Of a stretch of DNA of 64,000 nt, positions 41,738 to 51,553 are shown in pieces. Source of the stretch: Solirubrobacter phytolaccae (GTDB lineage Bacteria; Actinomycetota; Thermoleophilia; Solirubrobacterales; Solirubrobacteraceae); assembly GCF_027587195.1 (NCBI RefSeq), contig NZ_JAPDDP010000012.1:1-64000 (forward strand). The letters are read 5' to 3'. Position 1 is the stretch's first letter. Each line of letters starts with the position of its first letter. The translations under genes were made by a program, and so were the position numbers. A model generated the notes under the pieces. The model was not told where the DNA came from and ran no database searches. It was given only the letters and a program-made list of their open reading frames with translations.

Positions 41738-42295
41738 ATGAAGATCACGACCATCGGCCGAGGCACGATCGGCGGCACGCTCGCCCGCCTCTGGAGGTCC
41801 GCCGGCCACGACGTCACCGAACTCGGCCGTGACGGCGGTGACGCCGCAGGCGCCGACGTCGTCCTGCTGGCCGTCCCCTCCGCCTCCGTCCCCGCCGCCC
41901 TGTCGCAGGTCACCGGCCTGAGCGGCAAGCTCGTCATCGACGCCACCAACCGCCTCGGCGACGGCGACCTCCCCGACGGTCAGCCGTCCATCGCCGAGTT
42001 CGTCAAGGCGACTACCAACGGCCCGACCGCTAAGGCCTTCAACCTCAATTTCGGCAAGCTGTTCGACCAGGCGCAGAACGCCCCGGAACCACCCCACAAC
42101 CTGTGGGTCGGCGACGAGGACGCCCGCGCGGCCGTCGAGCAGCTCACCCGCGACATCGGGATGGAAGCCGTCCACGGCGGCCCGCTGACGAGCGCCGCCG
42201 CGCAGGAGGCTTTCGCCCAGCTCTACATCACCGCCGTCCAGGACCTGGACGCCGGCCTGCTCTTCTACCGCTTCTTCGCCCCGAAGCCCCAGTAG
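41738..42295 (+). CDS. F420-dependent NADP reductase-like Rossmann protein
   Basis: 185-residue NAD(P)-binding protein of the NADPH:F420 reductase / NADP-oxidoreductase type. The N-terminal MKITTIGRGTIGGTLARLWRSAGHDV has the dinucleotide GxGxxG loop. VVLLAVPSASV and LVIDATNRLGDGD match the family pattern (IDxTNP). KAFNLNFGKLFD corresponds to the KAFNT segment. The ATG at 41738 fits; an upstream in-frame start adds four residues. It is followed 20 bp later by a MarR regulator in the same direction, suggesting an operon controlled by that regulator. Confidence 0.82.
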   Translation: MKITTIGRGTIGGTLARLWRSAGHDVTELGRDGGDAAGADVVLLAVPSASVPAALSQVTGLSGKLVIDATNRLGDGDLPDGQPSIAEFVKATTNGPTAKAFNLNFGKLFDQAQNAPEPPHNLWVGDEDARAAVEQLTRDIGMEAVHGGPLTSAAAQEAFAQLYITAVQDLDAGLLFYRFFAPKPQ

Positions 42296-42315
42296 CAAGG
42301 CCGTATCCTCCGCGC

Positions 42316-42801
42316 GTGCCCCGGCGCGGGTCCGCCAACCGACTGTCCGACGACGAGCTCGCAGCCTGGCAAGGCCTGCTGCGAGCCGGCGTCCGCTTCC
42401 AGCGCGAGCTGGACGCCGAGCTCCGAAGCTCCCACGGGCTCTCGGGCAGCGACTACGACGTCCTCATCCAACTCGGCCTGTCCCCGACCAAGACCCTGCG
42501 GATGAGCGACCTCGCCCAGGAAGTCCTGATGAGCCACAACGGCGTCTCCCGCGTCGTCGCCCAGCTCGAGGCGGACGGGCTCGTCACGCGTGAGCGAGAC
42601 GCGCAGGACGGGCGCGCGGTCCACGTCACCCTCACCCCCCACGGCCGCGAGGTGCTGCAGTCGGCCAACCGCGCGCACCTCACCCAGGTCCGCGCGCGGT
42701 TCCTCGACCGCCTCAGCGACGAGCAGCTCAGCCAGCTGCGAACCATCTGGGACGCCGTCGACCCGACGCTCGTCGCCGGACGCCCCCGGGCCCCCCGCTG
42801 A
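42316..42801 (+). CDS. MarR-family transcriptional regulator
   Basis: 161-residue winged-helix dimer repressor. The recognition part LRMSDLAQEVLMSHNGVSRVVAQLEADGLVTRERDAQDGRAVHVTLTPHGREVL is classical MarR with the DxR wing. GTG start at 42316 keeps the gene 20 bp after the reductase-like gene. MarR regulators often control the operon in which they lie; the promoter region before 41738 has an imperfect inverted repeat near 41703-41720 that could be its site. Ligand unknown. Confidence 0.9.
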   Translation: MPRRGSANRLSDDELAAWQGLLRAGVRFQRELDAELRSSHGLSGSDYDVLIQLGLSPTKTLRMSDLAQEVLMSHNGVSRVVAQLEADGLVTRERDAQDGRAVHVTLTPHGREVLQSANRAHLTQVRARFLDRLSDEQLSQLRTIWDAVDPTLVAGRPRAPR

Positions 42802-42830
42802 CGACGAGGGGCCCAGGAATGCCGGCAGGA

Positions 42831-45800
42831 CTACCGGAGCTTGACCGCGGTGCTCCAGGTCGTCTTCGCGACCGTGGTGTCGGTGGTGGCCGTGCCCTGC
42901 GTCTCGGAGTAGGCGAGCCGCGGGAGGGTGACCGTGGTCCGGACCCGCGCGCCGCGCTTGAGCCGCCGGGCCTTCGTGCCGAGCGCGATCGTGGCCGTGC
43001 CGTTCTTCAGCTTGGCCCGGTAGTCGCCGACGCCCGCGACCTTGACGGTGACGGCGCCGTTGAGCTTGCCGGCCGGGACGCCCTGGGCGGTGACGCGGAC
43101 GGAGAGCTTCTTCCCGCTCGCGGCCGCGAGCTTCACCGCGTAGCTCGTGAAGACGCGCGTGATCGCGGCGTCCTTGCCGGACGGGCCCGCCGGGCCGGCA
43201 GGTCCCACCGGACCGGTCGGGCCGGGCGCGCCGAAGACGTCTGGCTTGTCGGGCTCGTCGGTGGGCAGCGCGCTCGCGCGACCGGTCAGCGCGACGGTCC
43301 GGTCACCGCCGGGCAGGTTGCTCTCGATCACCAACCGCGCGGAGCGGACGGCGTCCGGCAACGACGGGGCGAACCGCAGCTTGATCTCGCACGACGAGCC
43401 TGGGCCGGGGTCGATGTACGCGCACGCGTTCGCCGCGATCAGGAAGTCGGTCTCCTGGCCCCCTTCACCACGGACGGAGACCCTGCTGACCCGCACCCGC
43501 TCGGACCCGGTGTTCGTGACGGTCACGATGCGGGGCGCGCCGACGGTCTGCGCGGCCTGGTCACCGAACTCGATCGCCGCGGTCACGTCGGCCTTCAGCC
43601 CGAGGTTGCCACGCAGGGTGAAGCGGTCGGTCCGCGCCTTGCGCAGGGCGTACTCCGTCTTCTTGTTCTCGCGTTCGCTGTCGTAGAGCGCGTCGTACCC
43701 CTGATCCATGATCAGCCGGATCGGCTGCCCCTCGGCGAGGTCGTCGGGCAGCGCGCCGATGCCCTCCCACGCGCCGGCGTTGGTGGTGTGAAACGGCTCG
43801 AGGTCCTTGGTCACCGTGGTCTCGAGCTTGACCGGGGGGTCCTCCGGGTGCCCGGTCCACGTGAACAGCGACTGGGCGCTCTGCGAGCTCCACAGCCCCG
43901 GGGTGCCGCCGATGATCAGGTACTGCCCCTTGCCGTTCTTGCGCAGCTCCCGGATCGACTGGCCGTCGAGGTCCAGCAGGATCGGCTCGCCGAACGTCGC
44001 CGTCGTCGCGCCGCCGGAGAACAGGCGCTCGAAGTTGGTGACCGGCACGATCAACGCCCGGTACTCGCCGTCGACCTGGATCGCCGGCGAGCGGAACCCG
44101 AGGTACAGCGCCGAACCGTCGGGAGAGAACTCCGCGCCCTCCAGGTTCAAGCCGTCGGCCCGGTCGGGCACGACTCCGTCGCGGGTCGCCGCCGCGAGGC
44201 CGAGCCGCTTGCCGTGCGCGTCGTCCCACGCGACGAGGTCGCGGCGGAGGCCGACGTACTTGCCGAGCTTCTCCAAGCGTGCGTCGGCGCCGCTGCCGGT
44301 CACCCTCGTGGCGTATACGACGTGCCGGCTCACCTCGACATCACCGTCCTTCTTGTTGCCGTGCGAGCCGAGGAAGTACGCGGTGTCCCCCTTGCGGGCC
44401 GAAGCCTCGAAGTCGATCTCGTTCGGCTGCAGCTCTTCGGAGGTCCACACCGCCGGCCCGGACACCTCGGCGTGGAACAGACCGATGTCGCTGCGCTCGT
44501 CGTCGGCCACGAACAGGTAGCCGTCGCCGGCGTCCAGCGCGGTCGAGGAGTCGCCCTGCCCGATCAGCACCCGGCTGGTCGGCGTGGTCCGCACCGAGGC
44601 GTAGTAGTTGACGCTCACGTTCGCGGTCGCACCGTCCGCCCCACGGACGCGGAAGTTCACGATCGCCGAGCCTCGGCCGTTCGCGGGCTCGAACGCGACC
44701 CGCCGGACCCCACCGCCGCCGCTGATCCGCACGCCCGAGACGGGCAGCAGGGCGGTGTTGGTCTGCGAGGCGACCTCCACGACGAGCGTCGCGGGATCCA
44801 CGCGGCTGCCGTCGGCCCGTGTCTGGCCGACGGTCAACGTGACGCCGGGATTCGTCGGGTCGCCGGGGACGCCGGTCTGCTGGCTCTGGCTCGGCACGAT
44901 CACCGGGCCGGTGCCGCTGCTCGCCGCGACCGCCGCGGTCGGCGCGGAGGTCCCCTCCGCGTCGCCGCACGCGATCCGCACCGTGATGCGACTGCCGACG
45001 TCGGCGGTGCTCAGCACGTACTGCGCGGCGGTCGCGCCGGCCAGGTCGACCCCCTCGCGCTGCCACTGGTAGCGCGGCAAGCAGAACGGCTTGGTCTCGC
45101 TGCCTCCGACCGCGCGGAGCGTCTCCCCCGCGATCGCGACGCCGGGCACGACCGGATCCTTCGGCGCGTCCGACAGCTGAACCGTCCACGACGGGTCCAG
45201 GCCGATGCTCGACTGCGCCGGATCGGACAGCGTCAACACGCCGCTCGCGGGGTCATAGGTGCCCTCGCCGGGATTGCCGGGGGTGATGATCGCGTTCCCG
45301 TCGCCCCGCTTGAGCGCGACGGTCACACCGCCGGCACGGTAGGCGCCCGCGAACACCTGCTGCTCGCCGTAGGCCGGCTTGATCGCGAAGAGCCGGAACG
45401 CGGAGAGGTCGGCGACGCGGTTGCCGTCGAGCTTCAGCGCGCCCGTCGTCGTGCCGAGCCGGCCGCTGCCGTAGCCCTGCAGCGGACCGACGTTCTCGAT
45501 CCGGTTGCGGCTCAGCGCCAGCGATGCCAGGTTCGGCCGCGAGGCGAGCGGCGCGATGTCGACGATGCGGTTGCCGCTGAGGTCCAGCGCGGTTACGCCC
45601 GGCAACGCGGCGAGCGGCGCGAGCGCGGCGATCCGGTTCTGCGGGATCTCGAGCGTCCGCAGGTTGCTCAGCGCCGTCAGCGGCGTCAGGTCGAACAGCC
45701 CGGCATCGGTCAGGTTCAGCGTCGTCAGCGTGGTGATCCGGCCGACGCTGCCGAGCGTGTCCTGCAGCGCGCCGCCGGTGATCGTCAGCGTCGTCAGCGG

Positions 45801-46145
45801 CAGCGCGGCCAGCGGGCTCGCGTCCGTCAGCCGCCGCGCGGCGACGACCCTCAACGTCCGGAGCCCCGTGAACGCCTCCAGGCCGGACAGCTCACCGACG
45901 CCCGGGTCGCCGGACACGGTGAGCGCGCTCAGCGACTGCGCTTCGGCGACCGTCACGTCCTGGGCCGGGTCGCGCGCGGCGCCCAGCGCCGCGTTCACCC
46001 CCCGCTTCAGGGTCGGGTCGGGGATGGCCACGACATCGGCGTCGGCCGCGAACGCGGCTGGGGCAGCGGTCAGGGCAAGACCAGCCGCCAGAAGCACGAC
46101 GCTCAGCAGGCGGCGCGCGGCGCTGGGGACGAGCAGGGGGAACAT
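42831..46145 (-). CDS. Secreted LRR + DUF3616 protein with collagen-like linker (1104 aa)
   Basis: Signal peptide ~1-34 (AAFAAD). Internalin-like leucine-rich repeats ~60-260 (LTALSNLRTLEIPQNRIAAL, ALPGVTALDLSGNRI). A linker with an Ig-like YQWQREGVDLAGAT module follows. DUF3616-type domain ~500-780 (DAGDGYLFVADDERSDIGLF, DFEASARKGDTAYFLGSHGN, LEGAEFSPDGSALYLGFRSP). A choice-of-anchor-D/ASH-like domain ~810-920 has a Cys pair. Short collagen-like GPTGPVGPAGPAGPSG precedes the C-terminal domain (~970-1104) shared with the proteins at 46268-49771 and 51554-54193, ending VKLR. ATG 46145 is used because the frame upstream overlaps a terminator hairpin and neighbouring gene. Function unknown; adhesion or matrix role inferred. 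Confidence 0.82.
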   Translation of the reverse strand: MFPLLVPSAARRLLSVVLLAAGLALTAAPAAFAADADVVAIPDPTLKRGVNAALGAARDPAQDVTVAEAQSLSALTVSGDPGVGELSGLEAFTGLRTLRVVAARRLTDASPLAALPLTTLTITGGALQDTLGSVGRITTLTTLNLTDAGLFDLTPLTALSNLRTLEIPQNRIAALAPLAALPGVTALDLSGNRIVDIAPLASRPNLASLALSRNRIENVGPLQGYGSGRLGTTTGALKLDGNRVADLSAFRLFAIKPAYGEQQVFAGAYRAGGVTVALKRGDGNAIITPGNPGEGTYDPASGVLTLSDPAQSSIGLDPSWTVQLSDAPKDPVVPGVAIAGETLRAVGGSETKPFCLPRYQWQREGVDLAGATAAQYVLSTADVGSRITVRIACGDAEGTSAPTAAVAASSGTGPVIVPSQSQQTGVPGDPTNPGVTLTVGQTRADGSRVDPATLVVEVASQTNTALLPVSGVRISGGGGVRRVAFEPANGRGSAIVNFRVRGADGATANVSVNYYASVRTTPTSRVLIGQGDSSTALDAGDGYLFVADDERSDIGLFHAEVSGPAVWTSEELQPNEIDFEASARKGDTAYFLGSHGNKKDGDVEVSRHVVYATRVTGSGADARLEKLGKYVGLRRDLVAWDDAHGKRLGLAAATRDGVVPDRADGLNLEGAEFSPDGSALYLGFRSPAIQVDGEYRALIVPVTNFERLFSGGATTATFGEPILLDLDGQSIRELRKNGKGQYLIIGGTPGLWSSQSAQSLFTWTGHPEDPPVKLETTVTKDLEPFHTTNAGAWEGIGALPDDLAEGQPIRLIMDQGYDALYDSERENKKTEYALRKARTDRFTLRGNLGLKADVTAAIEFGDQAAQTVGAPRIVTVTNTGSERVRVSRVSVRGEGGQETDFLIAANACAYIDPGPGSSCEIKLRFAPSLPDAVRSARLVIESNLPGGDRTVALTGRASALPTDEPDKPDVFGAPGPTGPVGPAGPAGPSGKDAAITRVFTSYAVKLAAASGKKLSVRVTAQGVPAGKLNGAVTVKVAGVGDYRAKLKNGTATIALGTKARRLKRGARVRTTVTLPRLAYSETQGTATTDTTVAKTTWSTAVKLR

Positions 46146-46221
46146 CGAAATCGGGACTCCTCGAGGGATGGAACGCCGACGCTGCCCGCGAGCGGCAGAG
46201 TCGGCCGGGACCGGCAGATGC

Positions 46222-46255
46222 GGTCCCCGGCCCGGGGCGAACCGGGCCGGGGACC
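46222..46255 (-). terminator. Strong terminator between two secreted-protein genes
   Basis: GGTCCCCGGCCCGG, loop GGCGAA, CCGGGCCGGGGACC: perfect 14-bp stem, 12 bp beyond the stop of the 46268-49771 gene and upstream of the next minus-strand gene. The two genes are therefore probably separate transcripts. Confidence 0.75.
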
Positions 46256-46267
46256 ACGGACTCGCCG

Positions 46268-49200
46268 CTAGCGGATCCGGACGGTGACCTTCGCGGTGGC
46301 CTTCGCCGCCGCGTAGGTGGTGGTGATGACCTGCGTCGCCGTGGTGCTCGTCGACGTGGCGCTGCTGGCCGGCAGCGACACCGACACCGCGACCTTCTTG
46401 CCCGTCTTCACCCGGCTGGCGCGCGCGCCCAGCTTGAGCGTCGCCTTGCCGTCCTTGAGCCGGACCGTGTAGGCCTGCTTGACGCCGGCGACCTTCAACG
46501 TCACCCGCACCGGCAGCTGACCCGCTGCGAATCCCGGCGCCGACACCGTGAGCTTCAGCGTCTTGCCCTTCGACGCCGTGACCGCGACCCGGTACTTCGC
46601 GCTCACGCGTCGGCTGACCTGCTCCTTCGGGGGATCGACCTTGGGCTGCTCCTGGACCGTGGGCGCCTGGACCTTCGCCGTCGCCGGCGACTCCACCGAT
46701 CGGTCCGCGTGCCCGGCCAGGCGGCCGGTCGCCCGCACGCTCAGCGCGTGACCCAGGTCCGCATCCGTGGCGACGTACCACGGGCTGGTCGCGCCCGCGA
46801 TCGGCTGGCCGTCACGCAGCCACTGCCACGCCAGGTCCACGGTCGGCGACCAGTCGGCGACCGATGCGGTCAGCCGGTCACCGGGCTTCGGCGACGCGAC
46901 GTCGATCACCGGCGCGGGCGCGGCAGCGAACGGCTTCGGCTGCACCTTCGCGGTCGCTGCCGAGACGACCTTCTTCGTCTCGACGCCCGTCGCGGTGCCG
47001 GTCACCTCGACGCTCAGCGTCCGGTCGACGTCGGCGACGACCGTCTTGTAGGACGCGCTCGTGGCGCCGTCGATCGGCTGGCCGTCGCGCAGCCACTGGT
47101 ACGTGAACGCGGCCGCCGGCGCCCACGCGGCGGTCGACGCGGTCAGCGTGTCGCCGAACGTCGGGCTCGCCTTGTCGACCAGCGGCGCGGGCGTGCCGGT
47201 GAACAGCGCCTTGGCGACCGCCGCCGTCGCCGTGGAGTCGACCGTCGCCTCCTTCGCCAGCGCCGGGAAGCTGCCCCCGCCACGGACCCGGAGTGCGATC
47301 CTGTGGCCCTCGTCCGCGGGCGTGACCGTGTAGGACACGACCTTGGGACCGCCACCGGTGACGCCCTCTCTGATGACGGGGAGCACGGAGTCGGTTGCGC
47401 CCGTGATCAGCTGCCCGTCGCGCAGCCACTCGTACTGGTAGCCGACCCGGTACCAGGCGAACCTGGCCGTCAGCGGCGACGTCCACTCCGGGTGCGACGC
47501 GGTGATCGTGTCGCCGATCCGCGGAGCGCCGGTGCTCAACGTCGCGGCCGGCGTCGTCAGCAGCGCCCACGGCTCCGGCGTGATGACCGCCGTGGTGAAG
47601 GTCTTGGTGCGGTACCCCGCCTTCGCGACCGTCACCTTCACCCGCACCGCGCCGGACGGGTAGACCTGCCGGAAGCCTGGGCTGCCGTTCACGCTGTAAT
47701 CCAGCGTGTAACTCGCCTGCGTCGCGCCGGAGATGTCGTTGCCGGCCGAGTCCTGCCACTGGTAGCCGATCGTGTCCGGGGCCGGGGTGATGCTCGACGT
47801 GGTCACGGTGACCGGCTGGCCGAGCTGCACGGTCGCGGGGATCGTCGGCTCCGTGCCGGCGAACTCCAGGATCGTGACCGTCACGGTGTGCGCGGCCGAC
47901 GTCGCGGAGTCCGCGTACGGGTCCGCGACGCCGCCGCTCACGTAGCGGGCGGTGATCGTGTGTGCGCTGCCCTGCGGGGTGCCTTCCAGCGTCCGGTTCA
48001 GCCGCGCGACGCCGTCCTGCACCGGGATCGGCGCGGTCTGCTGGCCGTCGACCGTGAACACCACGCCGCCGGTCGCGTCACCCGCCACCCCTGCGCCGCC
48101 GGGCTTGCTGACCGTCGCGGTCACCGCGACCTGCCCGTCGATGCTCTCCGTCGCGCCGCTCAGCGCGACGGTCGGGGCCACCTGCTCGGGGTTGAACGTG
48201 TTCGGCAACTCGAAGGTGCTCTCGCGGGTCGTCCGCCAGACGCCCGCGCCGGGAGCGGTACGACCGGAGGTCGTGGCGGCATGCTGCGTCCAGGCGTACG
48301 AGTCGAACGGGGTCGCCGCCCCCAGGTCGGTGGTGCCGGGCGCGAACAGCCGCACCGCGTCGACCGCCCCGAGGACGAAGTTGCCGGGCGTGGCCGCCGC
48401 GTCGGTGACGATCGCCTTGTAACCCTTGCCGGCGATCCTCGTCCCCTCGGGGAGCGCGAGCTTGTGCGCGTCGTCGCCGTCGGACACGACCACGCCCGAG
48501 ACGTCGACCGCGTCGCTCAGCGGGTTGTACAGCTCGACCCAGTCGCCGCGGAGGTCACCGTCGGACTCGACCTCGTTGATCCGCAGCCGCTCGACGCGGT
48601 CCGCCGCCTCCGAGAAGTGCACCGTCCACTCCCCGCCGCCGCCGCTGGACGACACCAGCGCCGAGGCCGCCCCCACGCCGGCGGTCAGCCGGCCGGTCGT
48701 CGCGTTGTAGACGGCGGGGAGCTGGGCGCGGGGCACGGCACCGGGGTTGCCGTTGCTCTGGGGCCCCGGCTTGAGCTGCACGTCGACGCCATTGCCCGCA
48801 TCGAGCGCACCGACGTAGATGTCCTGGTACCCGCCCTGGAAGGAGAGCGGCTTGAAGCCCGTGATGGCACGGAAGCCGTCCACCGGCGAGAAGTCCCGAA
48901 TCCGGTTGCTGGACAGATCGAGCGTGCTGCCGGCGGTCGTGGGCAGCGCGTAGCTCGCGTCGAACTTCGAGAACACCGACACGTCCTCGATCCGGTTGGC
49001 GTACAGGTTGACGTTGGTGGCACGCTTGAAGCCCTCGAGGAAGTCGACGTCGCTGACCTCGGTGTTGCTGACCTGCAGCGACGTGATCGTGTCCTTCGAC
49101 GACGCCAGTGCCGACACGTCGCGAAGCTTCGAGACGCCGTCGATCGTGACGCTGGTGAGGCTGCCGAGGGCGGAGAGTGGCGAGATGTCGCGCAGCGTGC

Positions 49201-49771
49201 TGTTCGGGTTGAAGGGTCCTCCTCCGAGGACCAGCGTCTTCAGCCCGCTGAGCGAACCGATCCCGTCAAGGGTCGCGATCGGCAGCTCCCCCAGGTTCAA
49301 CGACTCCAGCGGCGGAGCGCCGGTGAAGAGCGGGCGCAGGTCCTGGACGATTCCGCCCGACAGGACCAGGTCCTTGAGCCGCGGGAGCGCCCCGATCGGG
49401 CCGAGGTCCGTCGCGGTGCCGTCCGTGTTGTAGATCGCCAGGGACGTGAGGTTGGTGAACGCCTCGAGGCCCTGGAAGGAGCCGATCGCCGCGCTCGCGT
49501 CGAAGCCGTAGTGCTCGATCGTCGTCACCGCGCGTGCGTCGTCGGTGGTGATCGCCTGCGTCGGCGTGCGGGTGGTGCCGGTGGCGGCGGCGATCCCGGC
49601 GTTCAGCGTCGCCTTGAGGTTCGCGTCCGGCACGTTCACGTCGGCGGCCTGCGCGGCGGAGGCGCCGAAGGTAAGCCCTGCGAGCAGGAACACGGTCATC
49701 GCCAAGATCACTAGGAGCTGACTTCCTCCCCTCCATGAAGGTCGTTGCGAGGCGTGATGGGCGATGGTCAT
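46268..49771 (-). CDS. Secreted LRR + lamin-tail domain + Ig-like repeat protein (1167 aa)
   Basis: Hydrophobic export signal ~20-43 (AAQAAD). Leucine-rich repeat region ~70-300 (LPRLKDLVLSGGIVQDLRPL, TLDLSSNRIRDFSPVDGF). Lamin-tail domain (LTD) ~395-520: LRINEVESDGDLRGDWVELYNPL and a late FDSYAWTQHAATTSGR. Bacterial Ig-like domains ~530-640. Several modules with the hallmark FAWYRVGYQYEWLRDGQLITGATD or YQWLRDGQPIDGATSASY ~740-1040. The C-terminal domain (~1050-1167) ends VRIR and is shared with two neighbours. ATG 49771 is plausible; the far upstream part of the frame is excluded. No catalytic motif is visible; a binding or structural surface role is inferred. Confidence 0.82.
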   Translation of the reverse strand: MTIAHHASQRPSWRGGSQLLVILAMTVFLLAGLTFGASAAQAADVNVPDANLKATLNAGIAAATGTTRTPTQAITTDDARAVTTIEHYGFDASAAIGSFQGLEAFTNLTSLAIYNTDGTATDLGPIGALPRLKDLVLSGGIVQDLRPLFTGAPPLESLNLGELPIATLDGIGSLSGLKTLVLGGGPFNPNSTLRDISPLSALGSLTSVTIDGVSKLRDVSALASSKDTITSLQVSNTEVSDVDFLEGFKRATNVNLYANRIEDVSVFSKFDASYALPTTAGSTLDLSSNRIRDFSPVDGFRAITGFKPLSFQGGYQDIYVGALDAGNGVDVQLKPGPQSNGNPGAVPRAQLPAVYNATTGRLTAGVGAASALVSSSGGGGEWTVHFSEAADRVERLRINEVESDGDLRGDWVELYNPLSDAVDVSGVVVSDGDDAHKLALPEGTRIAGKGYKAIVTDAAATPGNFVLGAVDAVRLFAPGTTDLGAATPFDSYAWTQHAATTSGRTAPGAGVWRTTRESTFELPNTFNPEQVAPTVALSGATESIDGQVAVTATVSKPGGAGVAGDATGGVVFTVDGQQTAPIPVQDGVARLNRTLEGTPQGSAHTITARYVSGGVADPYADSATSAAHTVTVTILEFAGTEPTIPATVQLGQPVTVTTSSITPAPDTIGYQWQDSAGNDISGATQASYTLDYSVNGSPGFRQVYPSGAVRVKVTVAKAGYRTKTFTTAVITPEPWALLTTPAATLSTGAPRIGDTITASHPEWTSPLTARFAWYRVGYQYEWLRDGQLITGATDSVLPVIREGVTGGGPKVVSYTVTPADEGHRIALRVRGGGSFPALAKEATVDSTATAAVAKALFTGTPAPLVDKASPTFGDTLTASTAAWAPAAAFTYQWLRDGQPIDGATSASYKTVVADVDRTLSVEVTGTATGVETKKVVSAATAKVQPKPFAAAPAPVIDVASPKPGDRLTASVADWSPTVDLAWQWLRDGQPIAGATSPWYVATDADLGHALSVRATGRLAGHADRSVESPATAKVQAPTVQEQPKVDPPKEQVSRRVSAKYRVAVTASKGKTLKLTVSAPGFAAGQLPVRVTLKVAGVKQAYTVRLKDGKATLKLGARASRVKTGKKVAVSVSLPASSATSTSTTATQVITTTYAAAKATAKVTVRIR

Positions 49772-49830
49772 CCGTGAACAGCTCCTGAGTGGTGATGTGG
49801 GTTGTGGGTGAAACGGCTGGGTAGGCCAAC

Positions 49831-49867
49831 GGCCCCCGGCCCCGGGAAGGACCGGGAGCCGGAGGCC
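49831..49867 (-). terminator. Imperfect terminator hairpin
   Basis: GGCC.CCGGC.CCGG, loop about GAAGGA, CCGG.GCCGG.GGCC; located ~58 bp beyond the stop of the 49925-51313 gene and before the start of the next minus-strand gene. Confidence 0.55.
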
Positions 49868-49924
49868 ATGTGCTGCTACCGCGGTGCGCCGTGAGGCGCG
49901 TGATCTGCGATCAGTTGGCCCTGA

Positions 49925-51313
49925 TCAGTTGGCGGCGTCGGGCGTGGGCCCCGCGGTGTTCGCGAACGCCCCCGTCTTGTTCGTCGGGTAACGCCCCCAG
50001 GTGTTGGTGGCGTGGGAGAGCCACGACGTCGAGTCGATCGGGGTGTCGGTGGCGATGTTGGCGCCCGCGTTGAAGAGGCGCGCGGAGTCAGCGCCGCCGA
50101 GGCCGAAGGCGCCGTTGATCCCGGCCACGTCGTCGACCCGGATCGCCTTGTAGCCGTTCGCCGGGATGACCGTGCCCGCCTCGACCGTGACGGTGTGGGT
50201 GTTGTCGCTGTCCGAGAGCGCCAGGCCCTCGATCAGCAGAGCGCTGCCGGTCTTGTTGGCCAGCTCGATCCAGTCGCCGGCGAAGGCCGGGGTCCCCTGT
50301 GGGTCGGACTCGACCTCGTTGATGACGACCTCAGCGTTCGTGAGCACCGGCAGCGGCGCGCCGAACGTGTTCGTCGTGCCCTTGGTGGCCGCCGACGTGG
50401 TCCGGAAGATGCCCTTCACGGTCGCCGAGCTGCGATCGAGGCCGTAGGTCGTCGGCGCGTGCGTCGACCACTTCACCCGGTCGATCGCCGTCGCCGTCGA
50501 GACGTCGACGCTACCCGGCGCGAACAGGCGCACCTCGTCGTTGCCGCCGAGGCCGTAGAAGCCCGTGTTCGCCGGGTTGTCGACCTCGACCACCGCGCGG
50601 CCGGCGGCGGGCAGCGTGGTGCCGCTGGGCACCGTGACCTGATGGCCGTTGTTGTCGTCGGCGATGATCAGGCCGGAGATGTTCCGCGCGCTGGTGTTGG
50701 TGTTGTAGAGCTCGACCCAGTCGTAGGCGCCGGAGACGGGGTCGTTGGACTCGACCTCGTTGATCACCACGCCCGCCCACGGGGCCGGGTTCGGGTTGCT
50801 CCCGGGGCTCGTGAACGCGTTGGCCGCGTTCTTGCTCGTCGCCGTCAGCGTGACGAAGCTGCCGGTGCCGTCGGGGTAGCGGCCGTAGCTGGTGGAGGCG
50901 TGCGCGGTCCACGAGTACGAGTCGATCGGGCTCGCCGTCGACGGCGTCTGGCCCTCGGCGTACAGACGCGCCGAATCGGCGTTGCCCAGGCCGAAGTTGC
51001 CCGGCGTGGACGCGTTGTCGGTGTCGACGGTGAAGAAGCCACCCGACGCGATCGTGCCGCTGATCGTGACGACGTGGCTGTTGTCGTTGTCGGCCACGGC
51101 CGCGTTGGTGAACGTGATCGACGACGGGCCGTTGTTGTACAGCTCGATGTAGTCGTTCGCGCTGCCGTTGGACTCGACCTCGTTGATCCGGACGTAGTCC
51201 TCGAACGGGGTCGCGGCGCTTGCGGCGGGAACCGCGACGGCGGCGAACGCCCCCGTCGTGAGGAGGGCGATACCAGTGCGCATCAGCACACTGCTCTTCT
51301 TGCTGCCCTGCAT
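49925..51313 (-). CDS. Secreted triple lamin-tail-domain protein, copy 1 (462 aa)
   Basis: Signal peptide ~1-34 (ASAATP). Three consecutive LTD modules, each opening with I-NEVES-x-W/Y-I/VELYN or WIELANK and closing with a S-W-x-x-HA-x-T-x-G-R-x-P motif (SYSWTAHASTSYGRYPDGTG, RVKWSTHAPTTYGLDR, STSWLSHATNTWGRYPTNKTG). It ends GPTPDAAN with no anchor. LTDs often accompany secreted nucleases and surface proteins as binding modules, but no enzyme domain is attached here. AGGAG lies before the ATG. It is nearly a duplicate of 54246-55631, including upstream sequence. Confidence 0.85.
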   Translation of the reverse strand: MQGSKKSSVLMRTGIALLTTGAFAAVAVPAASAATPFEDYVRINEVESNGSANDYIELYNNGPSSITFTNAAVADNDNSHVVTISGTIASGGFFTVDTDNASTPGNFGLGNADSARLYAEGQTPSTASPIDSYSWTAHASTSYGRYPDGTGSFVTLTATSKNAANAFTSPGSNPNPAPWAGVVINEVESNDPVSGAYDWVELYNTNTSARNISGLIIADDNNGHQVTVPSGTTLPAAGRAVVEVDNPANTGFYGLGGNDEVRLFAPGSVDVSTATAIDRVKWSTHAPTTYGLDRSSATVKGIFRTTSAATKGTTNTFGAPLPVLTNAEVVINEVESDPQGTPAFAGDWIELANKTGSALLIEGLALSDSDNTHTVTVEAGTVIPANGYKAIRVDDVAGINGAFGLGGADSARLFNAGANIATDTPIDSTSWLSHATNTWGRYPTNKTGAFANTAGPTPDAAN

Positions 51314-51553
51314 TCGATGCTCCTGCTTTCGGTAGGTACTCCGGGCGGGATCATTCCGAGGCGTCGCTCACGGCCGGCCGGTCATCTGGAGCGGCGCCCC
51401 TCGCGATGGACACAGTCGCTGATTGCATAAGGTCCAGCGACCTTGTGACCACGGCTCCGAGGTTGTCGAATCAGGTTTGGGTAGTTGTTTCGATCCTGTA
51501 TTTTCTTCGCTATTGCCCACTATTAAGCTCGACGGGAAGTAATACTCCCCGAC
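51314..51553. promoter_or_regulatory. Divergent intergenic region, duplicated copy 1
   Basis: Contains the leader of the LTD gene (AGGAG near 51322) and the promoter region of the divergent DUF3616 gene. The first ~95 bp (including CGGTAGGTACTCCGGGCGGG) are almost identical to 55632-55725. Similarity continues more weakly through GATCCTGTATTTTCTTCGC (51494-51512) versus GATCCTGTGTTTGTTTGGC in the other copy. The AT-rich block 51480-51545 is the likely promoter zone. Confidence 0.65.

Noticed and set aside
46146-46781. N-terminal extension of the LRR/DUF3616 protein
   Set aside because: Would run through a 14-bp terminator stem and the 3' end of the neighbouring gene; a signal peptide begins exactly at ATG 46145.
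51314-51553. Riboswitch in the duplicated LTD leader
   Set aside because: Conserved between copies, but no known riboswitch core or convincing paired architecture could be recognised by eye.
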